Part shown: positions 36,482 through 47,318 of the stretch, piece after piece | How positions within the stretch are numbered: position 1 is the stretch's first letter | Layout of the letters: every line of letters begins with the position of its first letter | NCBI GenBank assembly: GCA_030141605.1 | Contig: JAQGDQ010000630.1 | Span: forward strand, 22,501-86,500 | From: Tubiluchus corallicola | Taxonomy: Eukaryota; Priapulida; Priapulimorpha; Priapulimorphida; Tubiluchidae | Direction of reading: 5' to 3' | Length of the DNA stretch: 64,000 nucleotides | Notes under the pieces: generated by a model | Seen by the model: only the letters and a program-made list of their open reading frames with translations | Database searches by the model: none | What the model was told of the DNA's origin: nothing | Translations under genes and position numbers: made by a program

Positions 36482-37214
36482 CAGTACATACATGTGTACA
36501 AGTCGACCCTATGTACAAGTCGATGTGCATTTTAAGACCAAAAATTGCATCATTTTATATATTACCTGTGTACAAATCGACCCTAAAATGTTAAGATCTT
36601 CCAGAGTATATGATGTTAACAATGGCCGAGTAACAAATCAGCTTCCTATTTGAAGAAAAAAATAATTTACTAAAATTAATACCTCTGCGTAGTTGTATTT
36701 TATATACGCGTGTATGCTGGTAATCAGTTTTGCCAGTAAAACACGCATATGCAAGGCCAGTGTAAAGCTTCCCACGGAAGCCGACAGGCAGCAGCACCTG
36801 CACAACATTGGCGATTTCCATTTTCTGATCGAGTGCTCCGTCGCTAGTTTATTTACCGGTATTATATAAATTTTAACTTAATTTCACTTACATTAAAATA
36901 AATTACAGTAATGTTTGTTAATTTTGTGAAGTAATGTCAAGATGCGAGCATTTTCTGATGTAAAGTATCACAGTATGAGTGTTCATTCAGTCCAGCATAT
37001 AATGAAGGATCATTTCTTTAGATATTTGTATTGTAGACGACTCTTTAACGACATCTCCCAAAAACATATCTTAAGCATAAGTCGACCTTAAATATTTCAC
37101 CTTAAAATCGCCTCCCAAAAATTCGACTTAACATATCTTAAGTATAAGTTGGCCCTAAAAATTTCACCTTAAAATCGCCTCCCAAAAATTCGACTTGTAC
37201 ATAAGTATATACTG
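36482..37214. mobile_element. Tc1/mariner-pogo-like MITE, family D
   Basis: The ends are CAGTACATACATGTGTACAA and TTGTACATAAGTATATACTG, with a TA on each side (36480-36481, 37215-37216). Near the right end a segment of about 67 bp containing CACCTTAAAATCGCCTCC is repeated twice in tandem. There is no intact transposase. Confidence 0.7.
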
Positions 37215-37519
37215 TAAGTTAGCAAAGTTAAGTTATAACAGCTAACAGCATTTCTTCTTGTTTGATGGGATCACTGTCTGTTAATAGAATGTTGAGTTTT
37301 GGTTATTTAAGTATCAAATACAGCACACTTTAGTTTCAGTTTACCACAAACACAGAAAGAAAGTGCTCTAACTAGAAAGATTTTCTGACACTTGCTGATG
37401 TTTTGGGGATTAGAAAGGAAGCCATGAAGTTTAATAAAATTAGTGTCAAATTTTCTGTTACGATTATCTCTTTGTACCAAAGAAAACTTGTTTTTATGTT
37501 GAATTTTTGACCTTTAAAT

Positions 37520-37978
37520 CAGGGGCGTGCAAATTATCTGACTAGCCGGGCCACATTAAACATTCCCGCAATTCTTGGGGGCCACATGCAGTTTGATCAA
37601 GGAGCCAAGTACAGTAGGACCTAATAACGATTTTTTGCATCCGATTTGCGCTACTACACTCAAGAAACTATTTTAGAAGTTATTAAAATTTTATATTACA
37701 AACCATATATTTCTACTTTCGGGACAGATAGTGGTAATTTCATTACAATGCATATTAGTAATGTGTATCACACAGTCTGTGTAGTACAGTGACATTAAGT
37801 GACAACCGTGTTTTAAGGGTGAATGCCATCCGATCAAGAGGAAAAAACTACCCGCACTATCTTTGCAATATTGGTGCAGACTTCAGCTGGTTTGCGTGGG
37901 CCGCACTTTCATTACGTTGGCAAACCTCTTCGCGGGCCGCACAAGATCTCTCGGCGGGCCGCAGTTTGCACACCCCTG
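37520..37978 (+). mobile_element. hAT MITE, family A, copy 3
   Basis: CAGGGGCGTGCAAATT ... GTTTGCACACCCCTG, flanked by a perfect 8-bp duplication CTTTAAAT (37512-37519 and 37979-37986). It has small internal deletions relative to the other copies. Confidence 0.95.
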
Positions 37979-38230
37979 CTTTAAATAATCCATGCCAGCA
38001 GAATCTGGCCTGCTTGTGAAAATATCAGTAATACTGAATGTAACACGACCGATCGTTTTATTAAAAGAACTACTACATGTAATAAAAAAGATGATTGCCT
38101 ATTTAATGGTTTATGGTGCTGTGGATCTTGTTTAATTCTCATGTCATATCGTTCTTTGAGGGAGGCAAGGTCTAGTGAAGACGATACACAACAGCCGGCA
38201 TATATTGAAGTGCTTTCAACAATACAAATA

Positions 38231-39560
38231 CAGTAGGCGCCGCTTAATGGACTCACTTTGGGACTGAAGTGTTTTGACCCAGTTAACCGAGTGAACCTAT
38301 TAACCGATGGGTGTAGTATTACTGGTATAGAAGTATGACTATATCAGCTCAATATGCATTGCAAAGGTTTTTAATGAATTTTAGAAAATAATTAATGCCT
38401 AAATTCCTTTGTGCAGTTAAAAATTAGAAAAAAATATTGTAAAATATTAGTTTATATCAGTGAATTAGTTAGCAATAAATTAAAAAGCATACTTTTCTAC
38501 ATTATTCTAAACTACGGTGCTTAAACTGTTGGGGGTGCACGTGTTTCCCCGCAAGTAATTTGTCTGTAGTTTGGCCTAAGCTCCCGCTTGCCATAATTGT
38601 GACTTACTGTACTGTACCTGCATCTCAGGCACAACAGCAACATCTAACTGATTAAACATTCTGGCAAAGACAAGGAGAACCAGAGCTTCAAAAGCAAACA
38701 GCTAAACAAGTAATTAAATGTTTGGCTTCCAGGAATTCTCGGATAACGAGGTTAATTGCAGTGGACGGGTGGGTCAAAGCAAACCATTAGGCTAGCATAA
38801 TTAGCCCCTATGCTAAACGTTCCTCCTTGTGCACAAAACTGTAGTTAACGTGATTATTTCTATGTATGTTATAGGACAAAAGCGAACTAAGATGATATAA
38901 AAGCCATAAAAACTTATTGGTCACAAAAAAGTGTCTTATTGAAACGTGTGAAGCAAAAATTTTGAGTCAATTACCGACAGTTTTAAAGCACATTTGAATA
39001 GAAGTGACACGTACTAGGCGTTTTTTTGAGTCAATTAAGCGATTGAGTCAGGGATGAGAATGACAAATTGCAAAAAACTCTGAAACAGGCCGGGTTTTGG
39101 GGACCGCGTAGGCCCCCATGGGAGTTCAAGGGGCGAAGCAACAAATTGCAATTTTGTGATGATAGAGAGCCTCTAAGTGGACTTAAAATATCAGTTACCT
39201 TGTTTCATGCATAATTTCAAATACCCAACTATCAAGGATACATGATACCTAATTGTCTCAAAAACGCCTAAGTACTGACCGCTGCTATGCAAACGTATAT
39301 AAAAACTGTCTGCAATTGACTCAAATAACTCCGCACAATTGATTCTATATTTTTATACATAGATGTACGTGATGTAAACGCAGTGACGGCCTGCCAACTA
39401 GCGGTCAGCTTGGGAAATAATGTACTGGGTCCGTAAAAATTTTCTCAACGAATTTATGCGATTTACAAAAATGGCACTACTGGTCTTCCAAAAACCCGGA
39501 ATTCCACGTTCCGCGGAAAATTCTCATCCCTGGATTGAGTCTACTAAGCGGCGCCTATTG
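38231..39560. mobile_element. pogo/Tigger-like MITE, family E, split by a hAT element
   Basis: The termini are CAGTAGGCGCCGCTTA and TAAGCGGCGCCTATTG, with TA on both sides (38229-38230, 39561-39562). An hAT family B element (39049-39532 plus its 8-bp duplication) sits inside, so this element is the older one. Net length is about 840 bp. I see no transposase frame. Confidence 0.8.
39049..39532. mobile_element. hAT-like MITE, family B, copy 2 (nested)
   Basis: CAGGGATGAGAATG ... ATTCTCATCCCTG, flanked by a perfect 8-bp duplication GATTGAGT (39041-39048 and 39533-39540). Inserted into the family E element. Confidence 0.93.
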
Positions 39561-39562
39561 TA

Positions 39563-40496
39563 CATCTTAAGTGATATTATAATTGGTCTTGGGAACTGAA
39601 GAAATAGCTTAGAGTCGACTGAAATACAAGTTCAATGATTATGTATCATATGATGGTCGACATAAAGACTTCGCAATTACAAATGAAGTTAGCTAAATCC
39701 ATACCAAGCAAATGTAGTGTAAAAGTACTGTATGTAAAATGCTACTGATGTTTAGTATTGCGTTATGATTCATGCTTTGCTTGTATAAAAAAACTCAGAC
39801 AATTTGTGGGTTATTTTAAAACTTATCAATAAAATTAACGGACACTCAGTATTACACACAACTGGTTACAGTATTGTTTAAATCAATTAAAAAAGTTTTG
39901 AATCGCACGTGACTGAATTCGCATTGTTAGCACGTGGTCGATGAAGGAACGATAAGTACGAATTGAAACGGTTCATAATTTTGAACAAAACTAGCCATTA
40001 AAAGTAGCAGTTTTTGCATCTGTAAACAAGTTCTCTCGGTAAATGTTAGGAACCACTTTCTTTCAGTGCAGCAAGATAAAGTACCCAAACAACATCATGC
40101 ACACATCAACTAAACTCTATTAGTATGGCACTTCAGCATCATATAGTTATGCTCTGCCCGCAGAGGTGGTGCTGCCCTCTGATGTGAAATAGCATCAGAC
40201 ACATTAAATTTAAATGCCCAGCTTTAGCAATTCGTGGCAAGCTAGCAGAAAAAGCGAAATCTTCGATCGTTGATTTCAAAAAGCTCAAACTATTCGCGTT
40301 TTTGCTGCTATTGAATACAGCACACCCTGGCTGCCAAATGGGTTTCATTACACGGAAGTTTCATTCGGAAGAATCAAGTAAAGCCGTACATAAAATTGCA
40401 ATGATAACTGCTGTAAAATTTCCACTCGGTTTCAAACACAACTGTCAACAAATTCACACTCCCATCCGTGAACAGTGACTGTGTGTCTTCTTAACT
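39563..40496. other. intergenic, nothing recognised
   Basis: AT-rich sequence without a supportable frame, RNA gene or repeat pair. Confidence 0.45.
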
Positions 40497-40504
40497 CAAT
40501 ACAG

Positions 40505-41000
40505 TAGGGGTGTGCAAATTATCTGACTAGCCGGGCCACATTAAACTTTCCCGCAATTCCTGCAGGCCACAGGCAGGGAGCCAAGTACAGAAAGGCCTAA
40601 TAATGATTTTTTGCATCCGACCTGCGTACATCATTACTACTATACTCAAGTAACTATTTCAGAAGTTATTAAAATTTATATTACAAACCATATATTTCTA
40701 CTTTCAGGACAGATAGTGGTAATTTCATTACAATGCATATTAGTAATGTGAATCACACAGTCTGTGTAGTACAGTGACATTAAGCTACAACCGTCTTGTA
40801 AGGGCTAATGGCATCCGATCTAGTAGAAAAAACTACCCGCACTATCTTTGGGATCGTGGCACGGACTTCAGCTGGATACACTCAATTAATCGCGCGGGTC
40901 GCACTTTCATTAGGTTGACAAATCTCTTCGCGGGCCGCACAAATTCTCTCGGTGGGCCGCAATTTGCAAGTGGCCTCGGGCCGCAATTTGCACACCCCTG
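40505..41000 (+). mobile_element. hAT MITE, family A, copy 4
   Basis: TAGGGGTGTGCAAATT (first base changed) ... CACACCCCTG, flanked by a perfect duplication CAATACAG (40497-40504 and 41001-41008). Near the right end CGGGCCGCAATTTGCA is partly duplicated. Confidence 0.95.
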
Positions 41001-41304
41001 CAATACAGGTCGCTGGAGTAAATTGTGGGCATTTACATTGCTGCTAATTTCACAATAATTTGGCCCCGTTCACGGGGTCAAAACTTTGAGGTGCGCACCA
41101 TAGAAATGACATTCCAATGCTGCTAAAGATTCTCAGTATAAAAGCAACAACACATTTAAAATCTTTAAAATCTCGCAGTTTAAATATTGCATGTCTCACT
41201 TTATAGGTAGCAAAACACGGAAATGACGATGTCACAATTGTTAACAACCTCTGAATGGGAAAGTGATGAACTTTTCCTAGCGAAATCCGGTACCGCAGTG
41301 GACA

Positions 41305-44300
41305 TCAGCTTTGCAAAAGCGGCTTTATATATTTAACCTTTTTTGTCCTGTACGTTTTCGGAGCGATCAGTCTTAACACGTGGTGCGTCACGACGGCGGT
41401 CATTCCCCAGATTTTGTGCTTCGTGCCGTGAAACACGGGCAGCGAGTAGCCGCCGTACGAACGGAACTGCGTGTGCCGGTGCTGTGAAGCGTCGCACAGG
41501 CTTTCTATGCTCTCCACGAAAACCTCATCGACCTGAGATGGAAAAATTGACATTATTTACGTAAATTATGCATTGAAGTAACTGCTTAACTTCTGACTGC
41601 AATATAAAAATAACTTTACAATCTAAAGAAAGATACAGTCAACCTCGGGTATAAGGTACTCGCTTATAAGGGACTACCAACACTGGTCCCGATTTTTCGT
41701 AACGTTCCTATGTAAAAATCTTAGTATATAAGGTACTCGGATATAAGAGACTTTCGGTTACAAGGGACAATATCTTCAGGTCCCACGTAATAGAAGCCCA
41801 GGTAAATTACCTCGTATATAAGCAGGGTGCATAAGATTATGGATATGTATAAAATAAATAAAATAGCTTATTTTATGGATTTTTGCAATTTTATTTTATG
41901 GATACCAATAAAATAAAAAATAGACTATATCTGTCCCAGGGGGAAATCAATTAAAAAGTAAAAACAGGAGGCTTGAAACGTGTTTTTAAACACGCAGGAC
42001 TTAGTTTTAATTTTATCGGTTTCATATCACTTCAAATTTAATCAAATTTTACAAGACAATGGCTGGGTCTCTCTCAGTTATTTTCATACCGAACTCCAGG
42101 TCATGCTTTGAAACTTCGCCATCTTAATAACAAAAAGACAATGAGAAAAAAACAATGTAAAATAGCAAATCCGGAAATGCGCTTTTGTTGGTTTGTTTTC
42201 TTTCTCTTTCTCTCCTTCTAACGTTCGTTTTCAGTGTTGCCAATGCTTACAACTCGTTACTTTGTACAAAAAATCACAAAAAAAAACATTTTTTTATTTT
42301 ATGCATTTCTTATTTTATGGATTTTTCAAATTTTATTTTATGGATTTTTGGTCTTATTTTATGGATATCCATAATCTTATGCAGCCTTCATATAAGGGAT
42401 CAATTTTTAACCACAATTCCTTCGAACAGCTCGGTTTCCGCGGTCACATACATCTCGCATCACTGAATGAGCTTTCTACATACCGTTTGCACTGAATGTG
42501 TGACAATAATCCACAAAAATATGGGTAAAAGTACAGGTCTAGATGCATCCTTGGTCTTACTCAACTTTGGCTATAAGAGACGTTTTTCCGATTCCGAGGT
42601 GTCCCTTATATCCGAGGTTGACTGTATTTACGTAAATTATGCATTGAAGTAACTGATTAACTTCAGACTACAATATAAAAATAACTTTACAATCTAAAAT
42701 AAAGAAAATAATATAGATAATAGTAAAATAATAACACAGTTATACAAAAATATTTATCATTCACAGTAACGTTAGTATTTAATACAAATGAGACCAAATG
42801 AATGTGAATCTTAATTCACCTCACAGACATAGACATTGCCTTTCTCACTGACAGCAACAATGTGTCAACAAAGCAAAAACGATGATACGATTGACGCCCA
42901 CGGAAAAAATAATAAACAGAAAGTTGTACTTAGCTTCAATACAAAGTCAATGTATGATAATGTACAAAAGGAAAACAAGTTCATGGTTTATGCGAAATGT
43001 GTGAAATTTTGTCAGTTTTGGTGAAAATTAACGACAAAAACTAGGTAAAGAACACAGAGCTTGCACCAATTTGCTGACCACATAATTAGTGTTCAGTGGT
43101 CAAATATAGTGACAAAAAACAATGCCAATGACCAGGGTGCATAAGATTATGGATATGTATAAAATAAATAAAATAGCTTATTTTGTGGATTTTTGAAATT
43201 TTATTTTATGGATATCAATAAAATAAGAAATAGACTATATCTGGAATGAGATGCCCAGGGGGAAATCAATTAAAAAGTAAAAACAGGAGGCTTGAAACGT
43301 GTTTTTAAACACGCTGGACTTAGTTTTAATTTTATCGGTTTCATATCACTTCGAATTTAATCAAATTTTACGAGACAATGCCTTGTAATTCATCACTTCA
43401 GTTTAAATAATTAATCTATTTGGTACGAATGTAGAATGCCCTCTAGGCTGAAGTTTCCGATCCAATGCCTGTATTCAGTTTTGATTGCCTTATTTTGTAC
43501 AAAAAATCACAAAAAAAATATTTTTTTATTTTATGCATTTCTTATTATATGGATTTTTCAAATTTTATGTTATGGATTTTTGGTCTTACTTTATGGATAT
43601 CCATAATCTTATGCAGCCTGCCAATGACTCAGCAGCTTTGGTGTAAAAAACCAAAATAACATTTAATGTAATTGCAGAATGTATTGTGCTGCCATCTTGC
43701 AATGTTGATCGCAATTTTATTTTACTTACTTCATCTTTATTATAAGTCAAGCAGTCGGGCTCAACACTTCCTATATATGCTAACACCGGGTGAACAACAA
43801 TTGCCCCATCCTAGAAAAAGTGAAAATCTCTGTCAACCAACTGGCAGAGAGACACTATATAGAAAATCGACAAACGTGGAGGACACAATATGGAGATAAC
43901 TCACGTGACAATAACTGGAAAATATATAAGAAATTGTATCCTTAATCGGAAAATTTGAAAAGTCATATTGCTATTTCCAAATAAAGTGTAAATAAAGTTT
44001 TTGTCATACAGTCTAGCCTCGTTATCTCGCCCCTCGTTATGCCGCCAAACTCGTCTCTCGCCATAGAAAGTACCAGGACGGATTTCCTGCTTTGATATTT
44101 ACCTCGTTAAGTCGCCACCCTCGCTTCTCGCCCTTGCCATGTCATGCTAGGATGAGTGCTTATGTAAACTATATTCGTTATGTCGCCAAACAGACAAACT
44201 CAGAGGTGAATCGATCAATACATATACCGCGTGTCGATCAATATAACCGCGGTATGTAGACAATGCTGCTGTACTCGATAGACAGACATAATTAATCTAG

Positions 44301-47300
44301 TGTGTGTCTCACCAGGATTAGAATAGGAGTGCTAGAGTGTTCTAGAACAATACAGAAAACTGACAGTCTGTAAATTATTGCCAATTGTCAAGGAAACTTT
44401 ACATTGATTGATCTTTGAAAAAGTATGCATAGAGATTACGTGGATATGAAACAATCACGGTGAAATTCATTAAAAACAAACAACACGAACCCATGTTAAC
44501 AGCTTGTGCAATTGACCCCACAAATCTATGTTGACAAGATTGGGATTTATTCCTATTTCTTCTTCCGCTTCCCGGATCGCGGTGTGTATCAAACTCGGGT
44601 CTGTTGCATCGTATTTTCCACCCGGAAAACTGTAATAAACGCACAGAGTTATAACTGTCAGTGAATAAAACTAATGTTACAACAAAACAAAATAAACAGT
44701 TTCACTGTACCATTAATTAGTGTTGCTCCGGATACACTTTTTTGCCGGATAGCGAATACCGGATATCATCGGATATTTCCTCAAAGTGACTTACGGATTT
44801 GGATTATAACCGGATAGGTTAGCTAAATTCGATTCGAATATGCGGATCAGTTCGGATAATGAAAAATTAGTAAATGTTTGTAAACTTTAGTGTTTTCATT
44901 TAGTCTGTCAAAAAAGACTATCATCTTAAAAGACCTTGCCCGAAGATACACCATATTGCCGCACACAAACGAAAAAAGATGTGTGTAAATTTTTTTGTCT
45001 TGAAAACACAAACATGGGCTAAAACAATCTCTAAGTTTTTTGGAAATATTTTATTTATTTATTTTCAGCTGTTAACGAAAACCGGATAGCGAATATTTTC
45101 GAATATCAAATTTTTATAACTACCGGATAATATCAGATACGAATACTTGTAGAATCTCGCAAGTATCGCCATTTTCGGATACGAATCGGATATCCGGAGC
45201 AACACTACCATTACTAAGTGACTCTAATTGATTGTGCGTTGCTAGTGTGCGATTTGTCAGGTCAAGCCGATAGCTCAATAGGCAGAGCACCAGCTGTTTA
45301 AACAGGAAGTTCTGGGTTCAAATCCTGGTTGCTCCACAATTTTTCAGCACCATCTTTCAATTAATTAGGTGTTAGGCAGAGCATCAGCTGTTTAAACAGG
45401 AAGTTCTGGGTTCAGATCCCGGTTGCTCCACATTTTTTCAGCACCATCTTTCAATTAATTAGCTGTTAGGCGAATGATCGATTATAGATATATCCATTGG
45501 TTTATTAGTTTACTGAACGTATCTCATGATTACAGTGAAGAATTTAAAACACGGTACAACACAATCGATAGTTTCACAATAAAAGTACTTAATACGATGA
45601 GATGCACTTGTGAAACAACTCAGACTACAAAACAAAAAGCAGAAATGTAAAAAAACCACAAATACTAACATTTCGATCTCAATAAAACACTTTCCTGTAT
45701 AGTTAAATATTTAACTTTACCAGACGGTTTAGTCTAGCGGTAACGCGTCTGCTTTCCGTCTGGGAGGTCGTGAGTTCGAACCAGCGGCCGGGTCATACCA
45801 AAGACTTTAAAAATGGTGCCTGCTTTGCCCTGCCTGACGCGTGGTATTTAGGGTAAAAGTGGGTTAATAATAGTCTCTGTTATGTAGTTGTAGGTTGTCA
45901 TCTACAGTCGGCGATAATAGCTCTTTGAGCTAATGTTAATTGTTCACCCAAAAGCAAACTTTAAATAAATAAATAGAGATTATTATTATTATTATCATTA
46001 TTATTATTAAATGCATTAATGGTTGTAATATGTTATGAATTCACCCACACCAAAATAACCTACTTGTTGTTGAATACAATGTTGATTTTTGTGAAAATTG
46101 GTCATCATCAATGTTTACGAAAAAAGTAAGAACAGGAGGTTACTTTTTTCCATCGTATTTGCTCCGTGTGATTGTTTAAATTTCTAAAATGTTTACCTAA
46201 ACGTTGTGTTTTTTGAAGTTCTAGAGAACTTATTGCAAGTACCGTATTTTAGGGAGACAGATAATTCTCCGTAACAATAGGGACTGTGCAATTATCTGAT
46301 CGTACAAAATGCAAGACTTATTTGGAAATAAATCCCAATTTATGGGAACACAGAGTTATCTGAGCACAAATGTATAATCATCACAAGAATAAGGATCTCA
46401 TCACACAATCTAGCTATAGAAGCAGGTCGTTGGGCAAATGTACCTCGTGAGCGCAGGCTGTGTCTTTGTGGAGAAATTCAGACAGAAGAGCATTTTTTGT
46501 GCGAGTGCCATGAAAATGCACTTTATAGATCACAGTACGAGTTAAATTATAGTAATATTGCAAATTTATTTGATGGAGAATTAATGTCAATTGGAAATTT
46601 CATTTTCAAAATAGTATAGCTTTGTTAGCGGGCACCTTACCGCATCACTGTGATTATCATATAGGTAAAATATTTGTTTATCACATGTGTACAAATGCTT
46701 AGTAAATAGTTTTTTCGCTTCATAGAGTTTATAACTAAATTTGTATATCTGTGTATATACCTTGTGCAGCTATGTTGAGTCAAATTGTTAGCATGATCTG
46801 GAAATCATTACCCGAGCTCTGCCCGCTGATAAAACCATCGGGTATGCGTCGAGTTTGTAATTCATGTTGGAAATTTGATTTTCAGAAATAAAATATCTAT
46901 CTATAAGTGACCAAGTTACCGAAACTGACTGAACTCGTACAAGTCTAAACAAAATTAGAAGAGATAAAAGAATTATTTACCTGACTTGTGACTTGTAATT
47001 TACTAAACGACTAGACCTGAGCGTGAACAACAAGGATGGCTTCCCGTTACAGTGACACATCGGCACAAGAACCGCTGCTTCCTTCGCCGATGAGTGCATG
47101 GCCCGTATGGATTTCAGCGGTGGAAGTTTTTCCAATTGTTTTTTTACGAGCTCTCTATTCTGAGACGAAAACACTTGCTGAATTTCCGAATTAAGACACA
47201 TGTTCGCAGTCACGTGGAGCCATCTACTGACATGCGCCTGAAAGTTACCGTTTGCAAAAAGATGCGACGGGCACGAACTGCACCGAGCACATGCTAGTCC

Positions 47301-47318
47301 ACTAGTAAGAGTATTCAT
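41305..47318 (-). CDS. NUDT8-like Nudix hydrolase (CoA diphosphatase family), 4 exons
   Basis: Nudix enzyme of the NUDT7/NUDT8 type. Members cleave CoA and related nucleotides to phosphopantetheine and 3',5'-ADP. Coding exons on the minus strand: 46981-47318, 44491-44629, 43730-43810 and 41305-41532. Phases fit and give 261 residues (human NUDT8: 236). Exon 1 has an N-terminus with scattered R and no acid run at first, plausibly a mitochondrial presequence, then KEAAVLVPMC. Exons 1-2 join to SFPGGKYDATDP and the Nudix box end IREAEEEIGI. Exon 3 gives DGAIVVHPVLAYIGSV. Exon 4 begins VDEVFVESIESL and holds SLPVFHGTKHKIWGMTA. The C-terminus is not a peroxisomal SKL, favouring NUDT8 over NUDT7. 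The exon 2 donor (TGG|GTTCGT) is the weakest junction. Introns 1-3 are full of transposons. Confidence 0.85.
41636..42624. mobile_element. Tigger-like MITE, family F, split by a hAT element
   Basis: CAGTCAACCTCGGGTATAAGG at the left and CCTTATATCCGAGGTTGACT(G) at the right, with flanking TA (41634-41635, 42625-42626). The interior repeats TATAAGGTACTCG-like words. A family G hAT element is inserted at 41823-42388. Located in the third intron of the NUDT8-like gene. Confidence 0.85.
41823..42388. mobile_element. hAT-like MITE, family G, copy 1 (nested)
   Basis: CAGGGTGCATAAGATTATGG ... CCATAATCTTATGCAGCCT(T). The flanking 8-mers are TATATAAG and CATATAAG (7/8). The interior is dominated by ATTTTATGGATTTT words. 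Inserted in the family F element. Confidence 0.85.
43133..43620. mobile_element. hAT-like MITE, family G, copy 2
   Basis: CAGGGTGCATAAGATTATGG ... AATCTTATGCAGCCTG, flanked by a perfect 8-bp duplication CCAATGAC (43125-43132 and 43621-43628). It lies 110 bp past the donor of NUDT8-like exon 3. Confidence 0.93.
44011..44200. mobile_element. pogo/Tigger-like fragment, one end
   Basis: CAGTCTAGCCTCGTTATCTC preceded by TA, then repeated CTCGTTATGCCGCC / CTCGTTAAGTCGCC words. No matching right end found, so this is a truncated copy in intron 2 of the NUDT8-like gene. Confidence 0.5.
44718..45207. mobile_element. hAT-like MITE, family H
   Basis: A 490-bp element with termini TAGTGTTGCTCCGGATA and TATCCGGAGCAACACTA. 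The flanking 8-mers CCATTAAT (44710) and CCATTACT (45208) match 7/8. CCGGATA words recur inside both ends. In intron 1 of the NUDT8-like gene. Confidence 0.85.
45266..45465 (+). mobile_element. tRNA-like sequence with 94-bp tandem duplication
   Basis: At 45266-45336 a tRNA shape is recognisable: D arm GCTCAATAGGCAGAGC, T arm CTGGGTTCAAATCCTGG, 3' end GCTCCA. The 5' acceptor strand does not pair with TTGCTCC and the anticodon stem is damaged (CCAGC/ACAGG), so it is not a working tRNA. A second partial copy (45375-45430) follows at a period of 94 bp with the same spacer CAGCACCATCTTTCAATTA. Best read as a tRNA pseudogene or SINE head, most like tRNA-Asn. Confidence 0.65.
45721..46008 (+). mobile_element. 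tRNA-derived SINE, family 1, copy 2
   Basis: A box within TTTAGTCTAGCGGTAACG and a perfect core B box GAGTTCGAACC. The body has CAGTCGGCGATAATAGCTC, CTAATGTTAATTGTTCACCC and a TTTAAATAAATA-AGAG tail leading into (ATT)n. Same family as 32861-33025. In intron 1 of the NUDT8-like gene. Confidence 0.85.
46374..46909 (+). mobile_element. LINE 3' fragment (RT C-terminus plus 3' UTR)
   Basis: An open stretch to TAG 46617-46619 encodes ITRIRISSHNLAIEAGRW, VPRERRLCLCGEIQTEEHF and LCECH, the cysteine/histidine-bearing C-terminus seen in CR1/L2-type LINE reverse transcriptases. About 290 bp of 3' UTR-like sequence follows, ending AATAAAATATCTATCTATA. It ends about 70 bp from exon 1 of the NUDT8-like gene, in intron 1. 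Confidence 0.75.

Noticed and set aside
45266-45336. Functional tRNA gene
   Set aside because: The acceptor stem does not pair and the anticodon stem is mismatched, although D and T arms are recognisable.
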